From Chrysopilus asiliformis (taxonomy: Eukaryota > Arthropoda > Insecta > Diptera > Rhagionidae), in the NCBI GenBank assembly GCA_964034945.1, contig OZ035960.1, positions 87,280,348 through 87,344,347 on the forward strand: DNA of 64,000 nt, read 5' to 3'. Made by a program: the position numbers and the translations under genes. The notes beneath the pieces were generated by a model, which saw nothing but the letters and a program-made list of their open reading frames with translations, did no database searches and was not told the DNA's origin. Numbering within the stretch: the first letter of the stretch is position 1; every line of letters begins with the position of its first letter. Positions 35,869 to 49,900 of the stretch are shown here, one piece after another.

Positions 35869-37139
35869 GGCCCATTTGCACGAAATAAACTTAAGAGTTT
35901 AAGTCAAACTTTATTTCCAAAGTTGTACTTATCGGATTGCACGAAAGCTTAAGCTTCACTTTAAAGTCATTAAGCACAGGTTAAATTAAGTGCCAAATAC
36001 TCTTGTACTTAGTGCCGTTTGCACCAACAAAACTTAGCAACTTATGTGCAACTTAAAAAATTTAAGTCGAAGAATTTCTACGGTTTAAGTAGGCTAACCA
36101 CAACTTAATTTTTATACCCGTATGGTGAAACCAAAGGGTATATTAACTTTGCCTTACCGTTTGTAACGCCAAGATCCCGTCATCACACAAAAAAATGAAT
36201 TACACCAGTGTGTTTAGAATGATAAAAATAATTAATTTCTGCATGTCCGTCCGTCTGTCTGTCTGTCCGTCTGTCCGTCCGTCTGTCTGTCTGTCTGTAG
36301 CGCGGATTGCGGGCGCATGAATTGAGCTAGAGACTTGAAATTTTGCGCAGATCCGGTTTTCGTAAAATGCGAGGCTGAGTTCGTTAATGGGCAAAAATGG
36401 ACCATTAGAGGGGGGTACCCCCCATACGAACGAAAACGGTTTTTGTGAATATCTCGAAAACGGTGCATCTTATCAAAAAAGTCCAATAATAAAAGTTATT
36501 TAGGATATGATTCTACATAAAACTCCCATACATCAAAATCCGATTGGAAAAATTTTTAAAAAATCTTATTGGAAAGTTTGACTTCAAAGTGGAATTTTGG
36601 TACAACTGTTCGAATTTTGATACGAATATCACCATACGGGTTTTCAATAATTGCCAGATTGGCAATTATAGCTTTTGTTATGTTTTAAGAATGATACGCG
36701 CAAACGGGCCTTAATCCACTACAAAAAAGTGCAAGAAAAATTTTATGAAAAGATTAGCATTTCTTCAATTTTAGATTTTTAATCGGCGCACTAAAAATAT
36801 TACAACACGACTATGAAATTATTAATTAGTGAGATACAATTTTCTCAATCTCAACACAAAAAAGTTTTATGAAACATCCGGTGCACTTATTATCTCACTT
36901 TTAAATTTACTCGAAAAAATCACAAAAGTCACAAGAATATTTTTTTCGCATTTTGAGAGTCACTTTTGAAAATTATCCAACTCAACTGGGTATATTTTTC
37001 GTAAACCTTTAGTTATATCGAGCTCTTTTAAGTTATTTTTTTAAAAAATCGTGCAACCTGCTTAAATTTAAGTATATCTTAAATCGTAAGTGTTACTTTG
37101 TTAAGACACACAATTAAGAACAGTACGCGCAAACGGGCC
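35869..37139. mobile_element. Harbinger-type MITE(s) with GGCCCRTTTGC termini, interrupted by family H
   Basis: Left end TTA|GGCCCATTTGCACG at 35866. Two right ends read CGCGCAAACGGGCC|TTA, at 36710 and 37139. One element therefore spans 35869-36710 (with family H at 36113-36687 inside) or 35869-37139; the doubled right end suggests a partial duplication or a nested copy. The interior is rich in CTTAAG/ACTTAA. Confidence 0.6.
36113..36687 (-). mobile_element. Family H, full-length copy, reverse
   Basis: Reads ttttatacccgtatggtgaa to caaaagctataattg in reverse orientation. It has (GTCY)n at 36240-36298 and GGGGGGTACCCCCC near 36410. Inserted in the GGCCC-terminus MITE. Confidence 0.82.
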
Positions 37140-37142
37140 TTA

Positions 37143-37849
37143 ATGTATTTGCAACTGCTCGCGATTTTTGCCAATAAGTTTTATCCGCAAGATAAACAAA
37201 CAACACTTGTTTGTGGTATTGCTTTATACTTGAATTCAATAAAGTCAGTAATTGCTAATCTTCGTAATCAATCACATCGTTTCACTCATTATTCTAGCAA
37301 TGTGTCGATTGGGTTCGGGAAGAGCGTCCTTGTAGAAGTTTCACGTCGATCGTATAAGTGAAAGTGGGTCAAAATTGAATTACAAGATTTGATCCTGACA
37401 AACAAACAGACAAAAAAGCCAGCCAAATAAGATTTTAGAAAGCAAGCTAAATAACAGTTTTTAAGTAAAAGCTTTTAAAAAACATGTTTTGTGATCAAGA
37501 ATTCTCAATTTAGTCAGTTTAGGTTTAGTCAATTTATTACTATTTACTAATCAAGGAAACCAGCGAAAAACAGTGTGATTAATGCAAGAAAGTAAAAAGC
37601 TTAAAATACACTAGAAGATTTTATTTGAATCTTAGAATAACAGAAATTCCCATCAAAGAAATCGTAAAGATTTGATTGGTGCAGTTATTCTTACCAGCCA
37701 AGCTGCACATCCTCAACGAAGAAATTTTTTTATGTCTTTTTACAAATCATTCAAAATTATCCTCATAAAATCGTTCAACTGTCAAAACTGCAGCATAAAA
37801 TCCAATTAAAACTTCTTTTTCATATATTTTTTATCAAATTCTTTTCCAG
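37143..37849. other. Sequence upstream of the first visible MICU3 exon
   Basis: AT-rich, no coding exon recognised. It ends in a pyrimidine-rich acceptor tract. No promoter signals could be assigned. Confidence 0.4.
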
Positions 37850-37982
37850 GAGGAGGAAAAGTCGGTGAAGCTAACAGCCCGGGAGCGTCGTTTCATAAAA
37901 TTCGCTTCAGTGGAATTTGATGGACAGCTGTACATGACACCACAGGATTTTCTTGATTCGGTTGTGGAACAAGAGCCAAGAC
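37850..37982 (+). CDS. MICU3: MICU3 first visible exon
   Basis: The acceptor is ttcttttccag with a good pyrimidine tract; the donor is gtaaat. The frame opens with EEEKSVKLTARERRF and runs to VVEQEPR, leaving one base. It aligns with the start of the conserved MICU3 core (LTSRERLFRRFAS in the mammalian protein). It has no start codon, so at least one coding exon lies upstream and splices in phase 0. Confidence 0.9.
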
Positions 37983-40900
37983 GTAAATTAATCACATGAT
38001 CAGAAGAAATTATTTGTTTTTATTTCATAATTTCCTTAATTTTTGTAGCGCGGTTGAAACGTCGGACGCTAGCACCAAACGATGTCACTAAAATTAAAGA
38101 TGTGACGCCTGCACTTAAAAAGGGATCACCCAACATGTTTCGCGGACTACGCGACAAAGGTAACACAAAATTGGATACTTAAAAAACTTTAATACTTCTT
38201 TGAGGAAGAAAGACACCAGTAAATTGGTATACAAATAATAAATTCCCACGAGAGAACACAAAAAATAACCACCACAAATCAAATGGCCTGACCTGATGGT
38301 TACGGAATGGTGGCATGGAACGATATGGCATACCCAAGAACAACGACCTTTTTCAAACTTTGGGAAAATTCGTCCTTGTAACTTGTCTTATTTTTATTAC
38401 TGTTGTTATTGAACAAAGAATAGCACTCCGGTTAACCCTTGGAGCAAGTTTTGTTTTCCGCTATGATTAGATTACCTTCCGGGTCATCATCCTGTCCTTA
38501 ACTAACTTTTGCCTTAAAAAAGGTATACAATTTGACTAAGTATATTAGGGGGAAAAACGTAGCTGAATACATCCATAAATCTAAAATCCTTTCCCACTTA
38601 TCCAAAACGTACAAAGACAGAGTAATGAATAAGGAAGAAGTATAGTATCATTAATAATTTTATGAGTTTAAGGATCGAAAAACATGCAAATTAAGCGACC
38701 TTTGCCCTAGGGGATTTTAAAAGTTCCACGAGGACTTACAAATAGATGTGGAACTTCTTAACTATTAGAGAAGGAAAAGTTCAACCACTTGGATCCCAAA
38801 GTTAATCAATTGAAATCATAATAATTTGTTGCTGCCAATTGACTACGAGTATTTCTATAAAACTACTGAATGTTCTAAAAAGAATGTGATATAATATAAA
38901 TTTATTAAAAGTAAAAGCCCCGTAGGCGATAATTTTTACGGATCAAAGTCAGATATTCCATTAAATTTATGGTTACACGATTCCCAAAGTAGAGTAAAAC
39001 TTATGACTCTATTCACGAAATGTAACTCACCACTGTTGACATTCTGCATATTCAAATCATCTGTAACTTTATGGACAATTAAAAGCGCTGCGTACAGTTA
39101 CATTTTCAGTGTTTTTTTTTTAAAGAAGCAAAAATATCTTTATTGGTACGTTTATTTATAATAATCTGGCATTGGGTGGGAAGCAATTTTGTGTAAATTT
39201 TTGTTAAATTAGTAAGAAAATTCCAATTTCCATCTGGTGTCAAAAGTTCCATCTGGTGTCAAAGGTTTATTCCGTGTTATTTCCCTTTTTAATTCAAAAT
39301 GTCCCAAACAAAATAAAAAAAATTTCGTTTATATTTTTTTAGTCGAACCTCGATACGTCGAAGTTTTATAAGTTTCTGGACAAGCTTTGGAAACCCAATA
39401 AATCCAAGTCTTTACCCACAAACTGCAGTAACTTGAAGAAACTTCGGTCAATAGAATAAACATAACAAAAGCTATAATTGCCAATCTAGCAATTATTGAA
39501 ACCCGTATTGGTATATGGCATTGCTCGCAGTTTAAGTGAACGGCGAACAGTTGTATCTAAATTCCTTTTTGAAGTCAAACTTTTCAATAAGATTTTTTAA
39601 AATTTATTCCAATCGGATTTTTATGTATGGAAGTTTTATGTAGAATCATATCCTAAATAACTTTTGTTCTTGTACTTTTTTGATAAGATGTACCGTTTTT
39701 GCGATATTCGCAAAAAACGTTTTCGTTCGTATGGGGGGTACCCCCCATAATGGTCCATTTTTGCCCATTAACGAATTTAGCCTTGCATTTTATGAAAAAC
39801 GAATCTGCGTAAAATTTCAAGTCTCTAGCTCAATCCGTGCGCCCGCAATCCGCGCCACAGACGAAGGGACGGACATGCAAAATTCAATTTTTTTATCATT
39901 GATGACGGGATCTTGCCGTTACAAACGGTAAGGCAAATTTAATATACCCTTTGGTTTCACCATACGGGTATAAAAATTATCTAAACTTGTTTAAATCGGC
40001 AATTCAGAAGTAATTAAATGTCCAGTGCATTTAAACTTAATAACATGGTAAAACGATAGTGTAAACCCTTATCTTGCATCATGACACATCATCGATCCCG
40101 ATAACTCGAAGTTTCGTTTGTTTCCGTCAACTTTCATTCATTGAGGTTCCACTGTAACTCTTATTTTTGCAATCCAAAGCTTTTTGGTTTGTGTATATGC
40201 TAGTATGGTCCTTTTTAGTACTTTTTGACACTATAGTGGTGGGATGAGTTTATATTTACAGAATAAGAGGAGGAATTTGGAACTCATTATAAAAATTGAT
40301 TGGATCTTGTGGAACTTGTGAAGTTAAAGTTACAGATCGCTAAATTTTGTGAATACCAAAATTAGTTTTATCCTTTTCACATTCCACAAGAAATATACGG
40401 AGTGAGTTTTTTGTCCGGAAAAAAAGTTTGAATTAAATCAAAAAACCGAAAATTAAAATTTCAAATATTTTGTGTTTTAACCTATTTGATAGAGAATTTT
40501 TGAAAAAACTTTGATTAACCAAATTTTATTTGTTACAAAACATTTTTTTTTTAAATTTAAAAAACTAAAACAAATTTAATAACCCTTCAAAAACTCCTTA
40601 AGTAAACTTGAAAAATTTAAGTTGAACCACAAAAACATTAATCACCCATAACTTAAAATTAACATTTTCTAAAAACAAATTACGTTTTATAAAATGTTCC
40701 TAGAACCACAAAATGTCCGATTTTGATCTTTTCGCGATTAATTTCATCATAAAATATTGCAGCATATCGGAAATGACTCCACGGAAATGTGAAATCCATT
40801 AATCTCTTTGAGAACGCTTTCGTCTCAATACGAAATTTATGCAAATAATAAACCTTTGGATCAATTGGACATTTCCTTGGGAGATTTGAGTGTCCCAACA

Positions 40901-43900
40901 CTTGATTAATGATCGCCCTAGCCGTTGGACTCGCATTAGCCGAATGAATTAATTCGCATAAATTTTTCGTTCTGTTCATCATGCGTAAACAGCGATCACC
41001 ACGATATAGCAGTACATCGTAATTCATGTGAAATACTGATACTGGTGATGTGATATTACACGAAGCCTCAAAAGTTCTATTCTTTATGATGATTGCATTA
41101 CATTTTATATACGGAACAAACGTATCGTAGACAATGTTAGAAAATTTCAACCCCAATTTCGCCTAAATTAGAGAAAAACGTTAAGTTTTTGAATAAATTA
41201 GTACAGAAATAGTATGAAATATACGTCACCAATGTTGATCAGCATTAAAATTAAAGTTAAATTTATGATTTTGAACATTTTTTTAATCTCAAAGTAGCAG
41301 CTTTTATAAAACACTTCACTAGACTGCCAGATGTAAATTTTTTGAACAGGTAGATCTATAAAGATTTTCAATAGAATTCAAGGCTAGAAAGGTCATGTAA
41401 ATACCATGAATCCGAAATTATTCAATGGTTAAACACAAAATAATAAAGATTTTTGTTTTAAAACTAATTTACAAACAGCAAATGATGCGGAAATAAAATT
41501 TTTTTTGTAGGAAAGTTCAAAAGTTTTGAGTCAGTAGGATTTTAAAGAAGCAAAATCAAGCAAAAACGGTTAATGTAGAATAGTTTTGAAATTTGATTCA
41601 ATCAATTTTTTTGTTTTTAAAAACTTTAAAAATGATATTACAACAACGAAAACCCCATTCTTTTCAATTTTACTATCCATAAATCTTTTGCTTGGATTTT
41701 CACAAATTTTTTTTGTCTTGCAAAAAAAAGTCTGACGTCCATCAGACTTTGATTTGATATATTTTCAAAAAAAAAATCTGAAGTGTTCGATTTTTGTTTA
41801 TTCTACTCAATCGAAAAAAGAAAATCTTTTTATAGCTCTGAATTTTCGCATACTAAATCCGAAAACTTTTAAATCTTACTACGTATAGGGCATTTTGTTA
41901 AATTTTTTACAGAATAAAAAAATTTTATAGAATAAAAAAATTTAATTATTTATATTTTTTGTTGTTCGTTTTAGCGCTTGGCAAAAATTTCGTGAAACGC
42001 GCCATTAACCCGTTTCAAAAGTTAAAGTTTTTTTTTGATAATGTTTTTACACTTGATAATTACTGGCAGCAACCTGGGCTATGTTTTTATACGAGTATGG
42101 TGAAACCAACGGTTATATTAAATTTGCCTTACCGTTCGTAACGTCGAGATCCCACAAAAATGAATTACACCAGTGTGTTTAGAATGATAAACATAACAAA
42201 AGCTATAATTGCCAACCTGGCAATTATTGAAAACCCGTATGGTGATATTCGTATCAAAATTCGAACAGTTGTACCAAAATTCAACTTTAAAGTCAAACTT
42301 TCCAATAAGATTTTTTTAAATTTATTCCAATCGGATTTTGATGTATGGGAGTTTTATGTAGAATCATATTCTAAATAACTTTTGTTCTTGGATTTTTTTG
42401 ATAAGATGCACCGTTTTTGAGATACCAACGAAGGGGTATAAATCGAAGGGTGAGGGGAAAATCCCATCATGCTATATATTTTTGGAATGTATTCTTCATT
42501 ACCTTTCATTTGAGGTACCACACACCCCCCTACCACCCCCTGAAAAAAGTTTCGTACAAAGTTTGAGGACCCCTGGAGGGGGCGAGCGACGGCTAAAAAT
42601 ACCCATTTTGGATAGGGGATGCTTCCCTCTATCCCTCCCTATACACCAAAAATCTGTAGCATCATTGTCGCTAAACTGAACTCTAGCCAAAATACTAAAA
42701 CGTATGTCATTTATCGCGATCTGTCACCCATTTAGCACCACCGGACAAGGTCGCCGTAGAACATTTTTTTCTTAGTTGGACCAGGATCTAGATCCTGCAA
42801 TAAATTTCGTCCCGGTAACTCGTCGTTTTTTTTAACAACGAAACCGCGGTATAAAACGCGATCTGTCACCCATTTAGCACCACTTTGGAAGGTCGCCGTA
42901 GAAGAATTTTTTTTAGTTAGATCAAGATCCAGGTATTCAAACATATTTCGTCCCGTCAACTATTCGTTGTTGTTTTTTGTTCCACGGCTCCCGGGCTATT
43001 ATTGCCTGTATAACTTGTTCAATAACACGCACTATTTTCGGCAAAATGCCTCTACATTTGTATAGGGTTGCAGAAAAAGGCTGATCCAATTAAATGATGA
43101 TGTGTGGGAGAGTTATGTAAAATTGTTTTCTGAACATTTTTTATTTCTACAAAATACGGTTATAATAATATCTTATAACATAATTCTAAACTTTTAATTA
43201 GTAAAAACTAAATTCGATCTAAATTGTCCAACTATTAAAATATTTTGCAATTTTTGTATTTCGTTAATTAATCTGCATCTTTATTTTATTTTTTAGGAAT
43301 AATTTCATACACTGAATATCTTTTCCTGCTTTCAATTCTGACAAGTAAGTTCCAGACATGTAAATTATGTTTATTACTTAATTAAATATTTTATTTGTTC
43401 GTTTCAGAGCCCCAGTCAGGTTTCCGGATTGCATTTAATATGTTTGATACGGATGGTAACCAGCGGGTCGATAAAAATGAATTTTTGGTTGTAAGTTTTT
43501 CTTAAAAATTTATAACATTACCTGCAGTAATCAGTTTGGCGTTAATATCGCACAATATCGTTATAATTTACTTTTTTTTTAATTTCTTTATTATTATTTG
43601 TATTTTATTTCTATAATTTTGAATTATTTCGTAGATTCGAAGTATTTTGGGAGGATCCCTGAGAGAACATGATTTGGATGAAAATACTCGTAAAATTGTG
43701 AGAATCTGCTATTTAAATTCTTTCAAAACTGGGATATAAACATAAATTATTGTAGTAAAACTAATAATAGTAAATAGGGGTAAAGGTGTATTTTCACTAA
43801 CCAACAACCATTTGCATTTATTTGGGAAATTCGAATTTCTCCTTGTATTTGTTTCCAAATATCAATCAATTGCTGTATCCTTTTAATATGATTCAATTTT

Positions 43901-46900
43901 CACTTCACAATATATTTGCAAAGAATTGGAAGTTGTCTTGAACTTTTAATTAATTTCTGTAAACCCTGTTTATGGCTCTTAAGATTTTTAACTGGAAACA
44001 AATATAAATGGGGGAAATAGTCAAGAATTTGATAAAATGGTAATTATTCAATTGCACACAACATTTTTATACAATGTTATTAATAATATTGAATTTCATA
44101 TTGTAACAATGTTAGCTTCTCCGATTGGTGTCAACTAAAGAGCAGGCAGCCCAACTTTTTGTCAAACGTCTCCCAAAACCAGGGAAATCCCTTGTAAGTG
44201 ACCCAAAATAATAAGAAATTGAGAGTTTTTATTCGAAATTACTAATCTGAGTGGGTTTTCTGGGTACTTTAACTTGTTTTGACTTAATCTTTGATTTGAT
44301 CTTAACTCAAATGATTGACAAAAAAAATTGCAAATTACTTCGTAAATGCTCTTCACATTTTTTTTAGTCTAAAATAGCCTCAAATGGGATAGGTACTATT
44401 ATCAAAAAATTTCAAAATATTTTCAAGAAATAAGCAGTAAGTATAAAGGTATATTCTATCAAAACTAATAATGTTACTTACCAGATTTTAATAATTCCAT
44501 TGCATGGCTTGAACTCTGAACACGTACAAAAAATATGACATAAAGTTCAAATCCAGCACACCACACTTCAATCAAATAAAGTGTTCGAAAGGAAAATTAT
44601 ATAAATTAAAGCGAGACAATTGTGTGAAATTCCTCAACCAAATCTTTTTTAAAAAATATAAATCACTCAACACCACTAAAATCCAAAACTAATTCCCAAA
44701 ACTTAAAAAAAAACATGAATTTTTGGCCTGAGGTATTATTTTCAAAATTCAGTTAGATTTCGTTGTCGAACACTTGCCTCTCAAATTGAAACCCACATTT
44801 TTAACGACATTTTAATTCTAAGTTTTTGCATAAACTTACTTAAACATCTTTCCAGTGAAATGCACATTCAGCAAAATGCGCTCACACTGTATTTTCATTT
44901 CTAGAATTTCTTTAGGCTTACACACAGTTCTTATATTCCTTCTAGATGTAAAAAATTCTGTATATCTCTTCGCGATTGGCTCGAAAACCTGAACCAAACT
45001 TTAGACTTTCTTTCTTAATATTTAGCGACCGCTTTTAAGATGAACGCTAATATAAAAATTACATTCCTTTTTATCCGCTTATCTGCTATCCAACTTCAAA
45101 TGACCACTTAAATAAAATAGTCCTAAGAAAACTCGAGATTGCTTATAATTATTTTGCACGTGAAATTTCTTCAACGGTGAGAAAGGAAAGCAGCAGTTTT
45201 CTTACTTATTTTATCATTAACTAGCTTGCATACCCATCGTTGCCGGGTTAAGTTTTAGTATAAGTTTTAGAATACGAAGAAAACAGGAAAGAACTTAAAA
45301 ACTTTTGAGAAAAATCTTATCCTTGCAGAACTCTCCGTTGCGAATTAGTCTAACACCACATTCGTGATCACCGACCCCAAAAACCCCCTAATGCCATTTT
45401 CCCAGGGAAAAAATGGGGAAAAGAATATTTGGGTTATCCTTACAGGACCTTTCGTTTCTAATTTTGAAAATTTAACACCGGATTCGTGATAAGCGCCCCG
45501 AAAACCCCCGAGTGAAACTTTTCAGCCTCCTATTGAGCAGGATTCATGGTAAAAATCAAGGTTTAAAAACACCCAAACCCCCTTTACCACCCGTTTACCC
45601 CCTTAGCGGTAAAATTTCGGAAAACCCCGTCTACGTGATGGTTGGGACATACTGTGAAAATTTCAAGTTTCTAGCTTCAGGGGTTTGGGCTAGGCGTTGA
45701 TGAGTCAGTCAGTCAGTCAGGTTAAACGATTTTATATAATACTAGCTTGCATACCCGTCGTTACCGGGTTAAGTTTTTTCAAATTTTTATTTTTTTTTTT
45801 TTATGGTCAATGTTGGAGATAAACTTCAGACCAATCGGCTGGGTAGTTTCCCCGCGAAAGGGTAACATAGCGCAAAAACTAAGTTTCGAAATCACTTTAC
45901 CCCCTCCCCTTACTCCCTCCACCCCTCGCGCTACTGTTCCGTATGCCTATGTTGGAACCAGAACTACCACAAATACTCATGCCAAATTTCAAGTCAATCG
46001 GTTCAGCCGTTTTTGCGAGAAAGAGGAACAGACAGACACACAACCAACTCATTTTTATATATTAGTTATAATATAGATGTTACGAAAATCTCGGACAGGC
46101 CGTATTAAGTAGACATGGGTAACGCAGTAAAATTTCGTGCGCTGATACAATAGCGCAAGCGCAGTACACTGTATCAGCGCAGTGCGTTAACGCAATTGCG
46201 CCATATGGCGCACTGGTTGGAACCATCGTCATTATGGCTGCGCTTTTTTACCGCGCTGTCAATTCGTTATGTGAAACAGTCAATTTTTCGATCAAGAGGA
46301 GGAACAAACTCAATACTGCGCTGTGTATCATATGTATTTACAATAGACATGAGATACAGTGCTGAGTTGTGTTACTGCGCTAACAAGACCCATGAAAAGA
46401 GAATAGGTACATAACAAGAAATTGTATTTTTGGGCTTGTCTATAAGTCAATGTGCGAGAAAGCAAGACAAGGCGATATTTCCCTCTATCGTATTGAATAC
46501 ATATGTAAAAATTTCCCCAACAGTTGGCTCAATAACCAAGTTGTTTCGTTTGACTCGTTTGCGTTATGTGCGCTATTGCGTTACTAAAATTTTTATTCGC
46601 GTATCAGCGCACATAGCGCAGTATACTGTATCAACGCAATGGCGCAACGCAGCGCTGCGTTACCCATTCTTACTTTAGAATCTGGTTTTTTTTTCTATGT
46701 TAGGCATTAAAAAATCAAGCTAATTAGAAACACGCTTAACTTTTAACTTTTTTAATTTAAAATAATGTAAAAAAAATATAAAAGAACACTTAAAACTTTT
46801 CTTAAATTTCATTCAATTATATTGAATTTAATCCATTCACATTTTGGAGTTGAAAACAAAATGTTTATGTTGTCTAAGAAATCATAACCTGCCTGGAATT

Positions 46901-49900
46901 ATAAAAAATTTCGACTTTGTATTTATCAAAATACCGCGTTAAAAACTTTCTTATTATCAAAATTTGTGATTCGTCTATAATAAGTTTTTATATCTAAAAT
47001 GCAAAATAATTGATGTCCTGTATGGAATTATGTAAAATGTAGACCTCTCGTTAAAAATATGCTTGTTAGCAACATCGGGATGAAAGGGTTAATAATTTGG
47101 ATCAGTTATGAACAACTACCGTAGTTCTAGTGTAAAACTAAAATCACATTTCTTTGCTTTGTGTTACAATTATTTACTAATGTTTTCTTTGATTTCATTT
47201 TAATTTCGTTTATGTTATTTATATGTATTAATAGTTTGTCATGATTTCACTTATATTCAAAATTTGGCAGTAGATTTTTAATCATTAGAAATTTGTCTCA
47301 TTGTTTATAATAAAACACAATTTCTCCAATTAAAATTGCAAAGATGGAGAAGATCTTCAGCGGCGCCTGGAAGGATAGACGCGGAATATCCGAACAAGAA
47401 GGTGCAGAAGATGAGGTAAGATATTATAGTTTTAATGCTTGAGGTAAGTCTTTACTATTTAGATAAAAAGGAGTAAGACTATTTTTTAGTGTTTTCATTT
47501 AAACTTAAAAACCACGTGTAGTAGATTTAGTCTCACAAAAAAATGTACCAATATGTTGTTTTATTATTTTGACAAATAAAATTAAATATTTTTGTGATTT
47601 GTCTATAATAAGTTTTTATATGTAAAATGCAAAATCATTGATGTCCAGTTAGATTAATCAAAGTAATTTGTAGTAGACTATTTATTAACTTTGCTCAAAA
47701 CTGTAATTATTTTTACAAAATCTTATAACAATTATTTGGAGAAAAAATATTCTATTTTTCGAATTGTTCGCAGAGAAAAGTTTAGAAATAAAAATTGTTT
47801 AAAAAGTTTTTGTATCTGTTACTAGGAAGTGTGTTTTTTTAGAATTTTGTTGCAAAGATTTAGTTGTAATGTATAGAGGGGTCCATAATTTCTGTAATTT
47901 GTTGAAAATATTAAAATCCTAGACAAATCTGTCAGGTTTTTAGTAGAAACCTTTATCCCGCTAAATTGAATTTTTTTCATGGCCTGCCATTGAAATGTTC
48001 CATGGAGACAGCATGTGTCAGAATGTTTTTATGTTTCGGGCAAAAATGCTTGAAAAAATATGTCTACAAGTGTCATTTTCATGGCAGGCGATGATAAAAA
48101 TTCCAATTTATGTCTAATCGAAACTTGGTTTTAGAAATAGATCTTCTCTCCGCCGATTACCGGACCAAAAAAAAATGTTTTTGTCTAAATACAAAAACGT
48201 CGCGGGAATGTTCTAAAAAATTGCTCTAAATCAAATTTTTCCGACCCGTTTTTATTAAATACACTCATACCTCGCTATACGGCCGCTCTTTATACGGCTT
48301 TTCGCTATAACGGCCTTCTTTAATTATGGCACTTTTTCGATTTACGGCCCAAAATGTTTCGTTATACGGCCAAAAAAAAAATTGCGAAAAAAAACAAAAG
48401 CTATAATTGCCAGTCTGGCAATTATTGAAAACCCGTATGGTGATTTAAGTGAACGGCGGTTCATTTTCGTCATCAGATTAGAACCGATTTAAACATTTTA
48501 AATTATGTTTTTTATTATGTGCATATGAATTTTTTTTAAGTTATCTTTTTATGTACATATGATTTTTTTTGTTATTGAAGTCATCCTTATATTACTTGTT
48601 ATGTATTTTTATTTTGTATGTAAGCATTTTTAAATGAAAAAAAAGAAAAAAAATGCATTTTAAACTAAAAACTACGTTATTTAAAAGAAATTGGAACGGA
48701 TCCTATTGAATTTGTATGGGTTTGTATGAAAATAATTGATTCGTTATACGGCTTTTCGCTTTACGGCCAACTTTCCCGGAACGTATCTAGGCCGTAAAGC
48801 GAGGTATGAGTGTATCTTAATATCAGACACTTATTAAACTATAAATTCAGTACTTTTCCATTAAGACGTTGAGCGGCATGTGCCCACCGATGAATATTTT
48901 AATTTTCCAACAGAGGACCAAGTGACCACCGGTGGTCATTATTGGATGTCGATGGTGGGATAACGTGACCACCCGTGGTCACACTACGTGTTTCATTTCG
49001 AGACATCGTGACCACCAGTGGGAACCTTTTACATATATTTAACTTTGAGAAATATTAAGTCTGGTCCCAGGATGTAAACTTATTATACCCGTATGGTGAA
49101 TCCAAAGGGTATATTAACTTTGCCTTACCGTTTGTAACGCCAAGATCCCGTCATCGCAGAAAAAAATGAATTACACCAGTGTGTTTAGAATGATGAAAAA
49201 AGTTGAATTTAGCATGTCCGTCCGTCTGTCCGTCTGTCTGTCCGTCTGTCTGTGGCGCGGATTGCGGGCGCACGGATTGAGCTAGAGACTTGAAAGTTTG
49301 CACAGATCCGTTTTTCGTAAAATGCGAGGCTAAGTTCGTTAATGGGCAAAAATGGACTATTAGGGGGGGTACCCCCCATACGAATGAAATCGTTTTTTGT
49401 GAATATCTCAAAAACGGTGCATCTTATCAAAAAAAGTCCAAGAACAAAAGTTATTTAGGATGTGATTCTACATAAAACTCCCATACAGTAAAATCCAATT
49501 GGAATAAATTTTAAAAAATCTTATTGGAAAGTTTGACTTCAAAGTGGAATTTTGGTACAACTGTTCGAATTTTGATACGAATATCACCATACGGGTTTTC
49601 AATAATTGCCAGATTGGCAATTATAGCTTTTGTTATGTTTTTACTTGGAATTGGTAGTACTTGCAATAAATCAATAAAAATAAATTTAAAGCATAACAAA
49701 AGCTATAATTGCCTAACTGGCAATCATTGGAGACCCGTATGGTGATATTCGTATCAAAATTCGAACAGTTATACCAAAATTCCACTTTGAAGTCAAACTT
49801 TCCAATAAGATTTTTTAAAATTTATTCCAATCGGATTTTGATGTATGGGAGTTTTATGTAGAATCATATCCTAAATAACTTTTGTTCTTGGACTTTTTTG

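Noticed and set aside
48920..49020. CRISPR array (three spaced palindromic repeats)
   Set aside because: A eukaryotic intron, only three diverged units, and spacers too similar in length only by chance.
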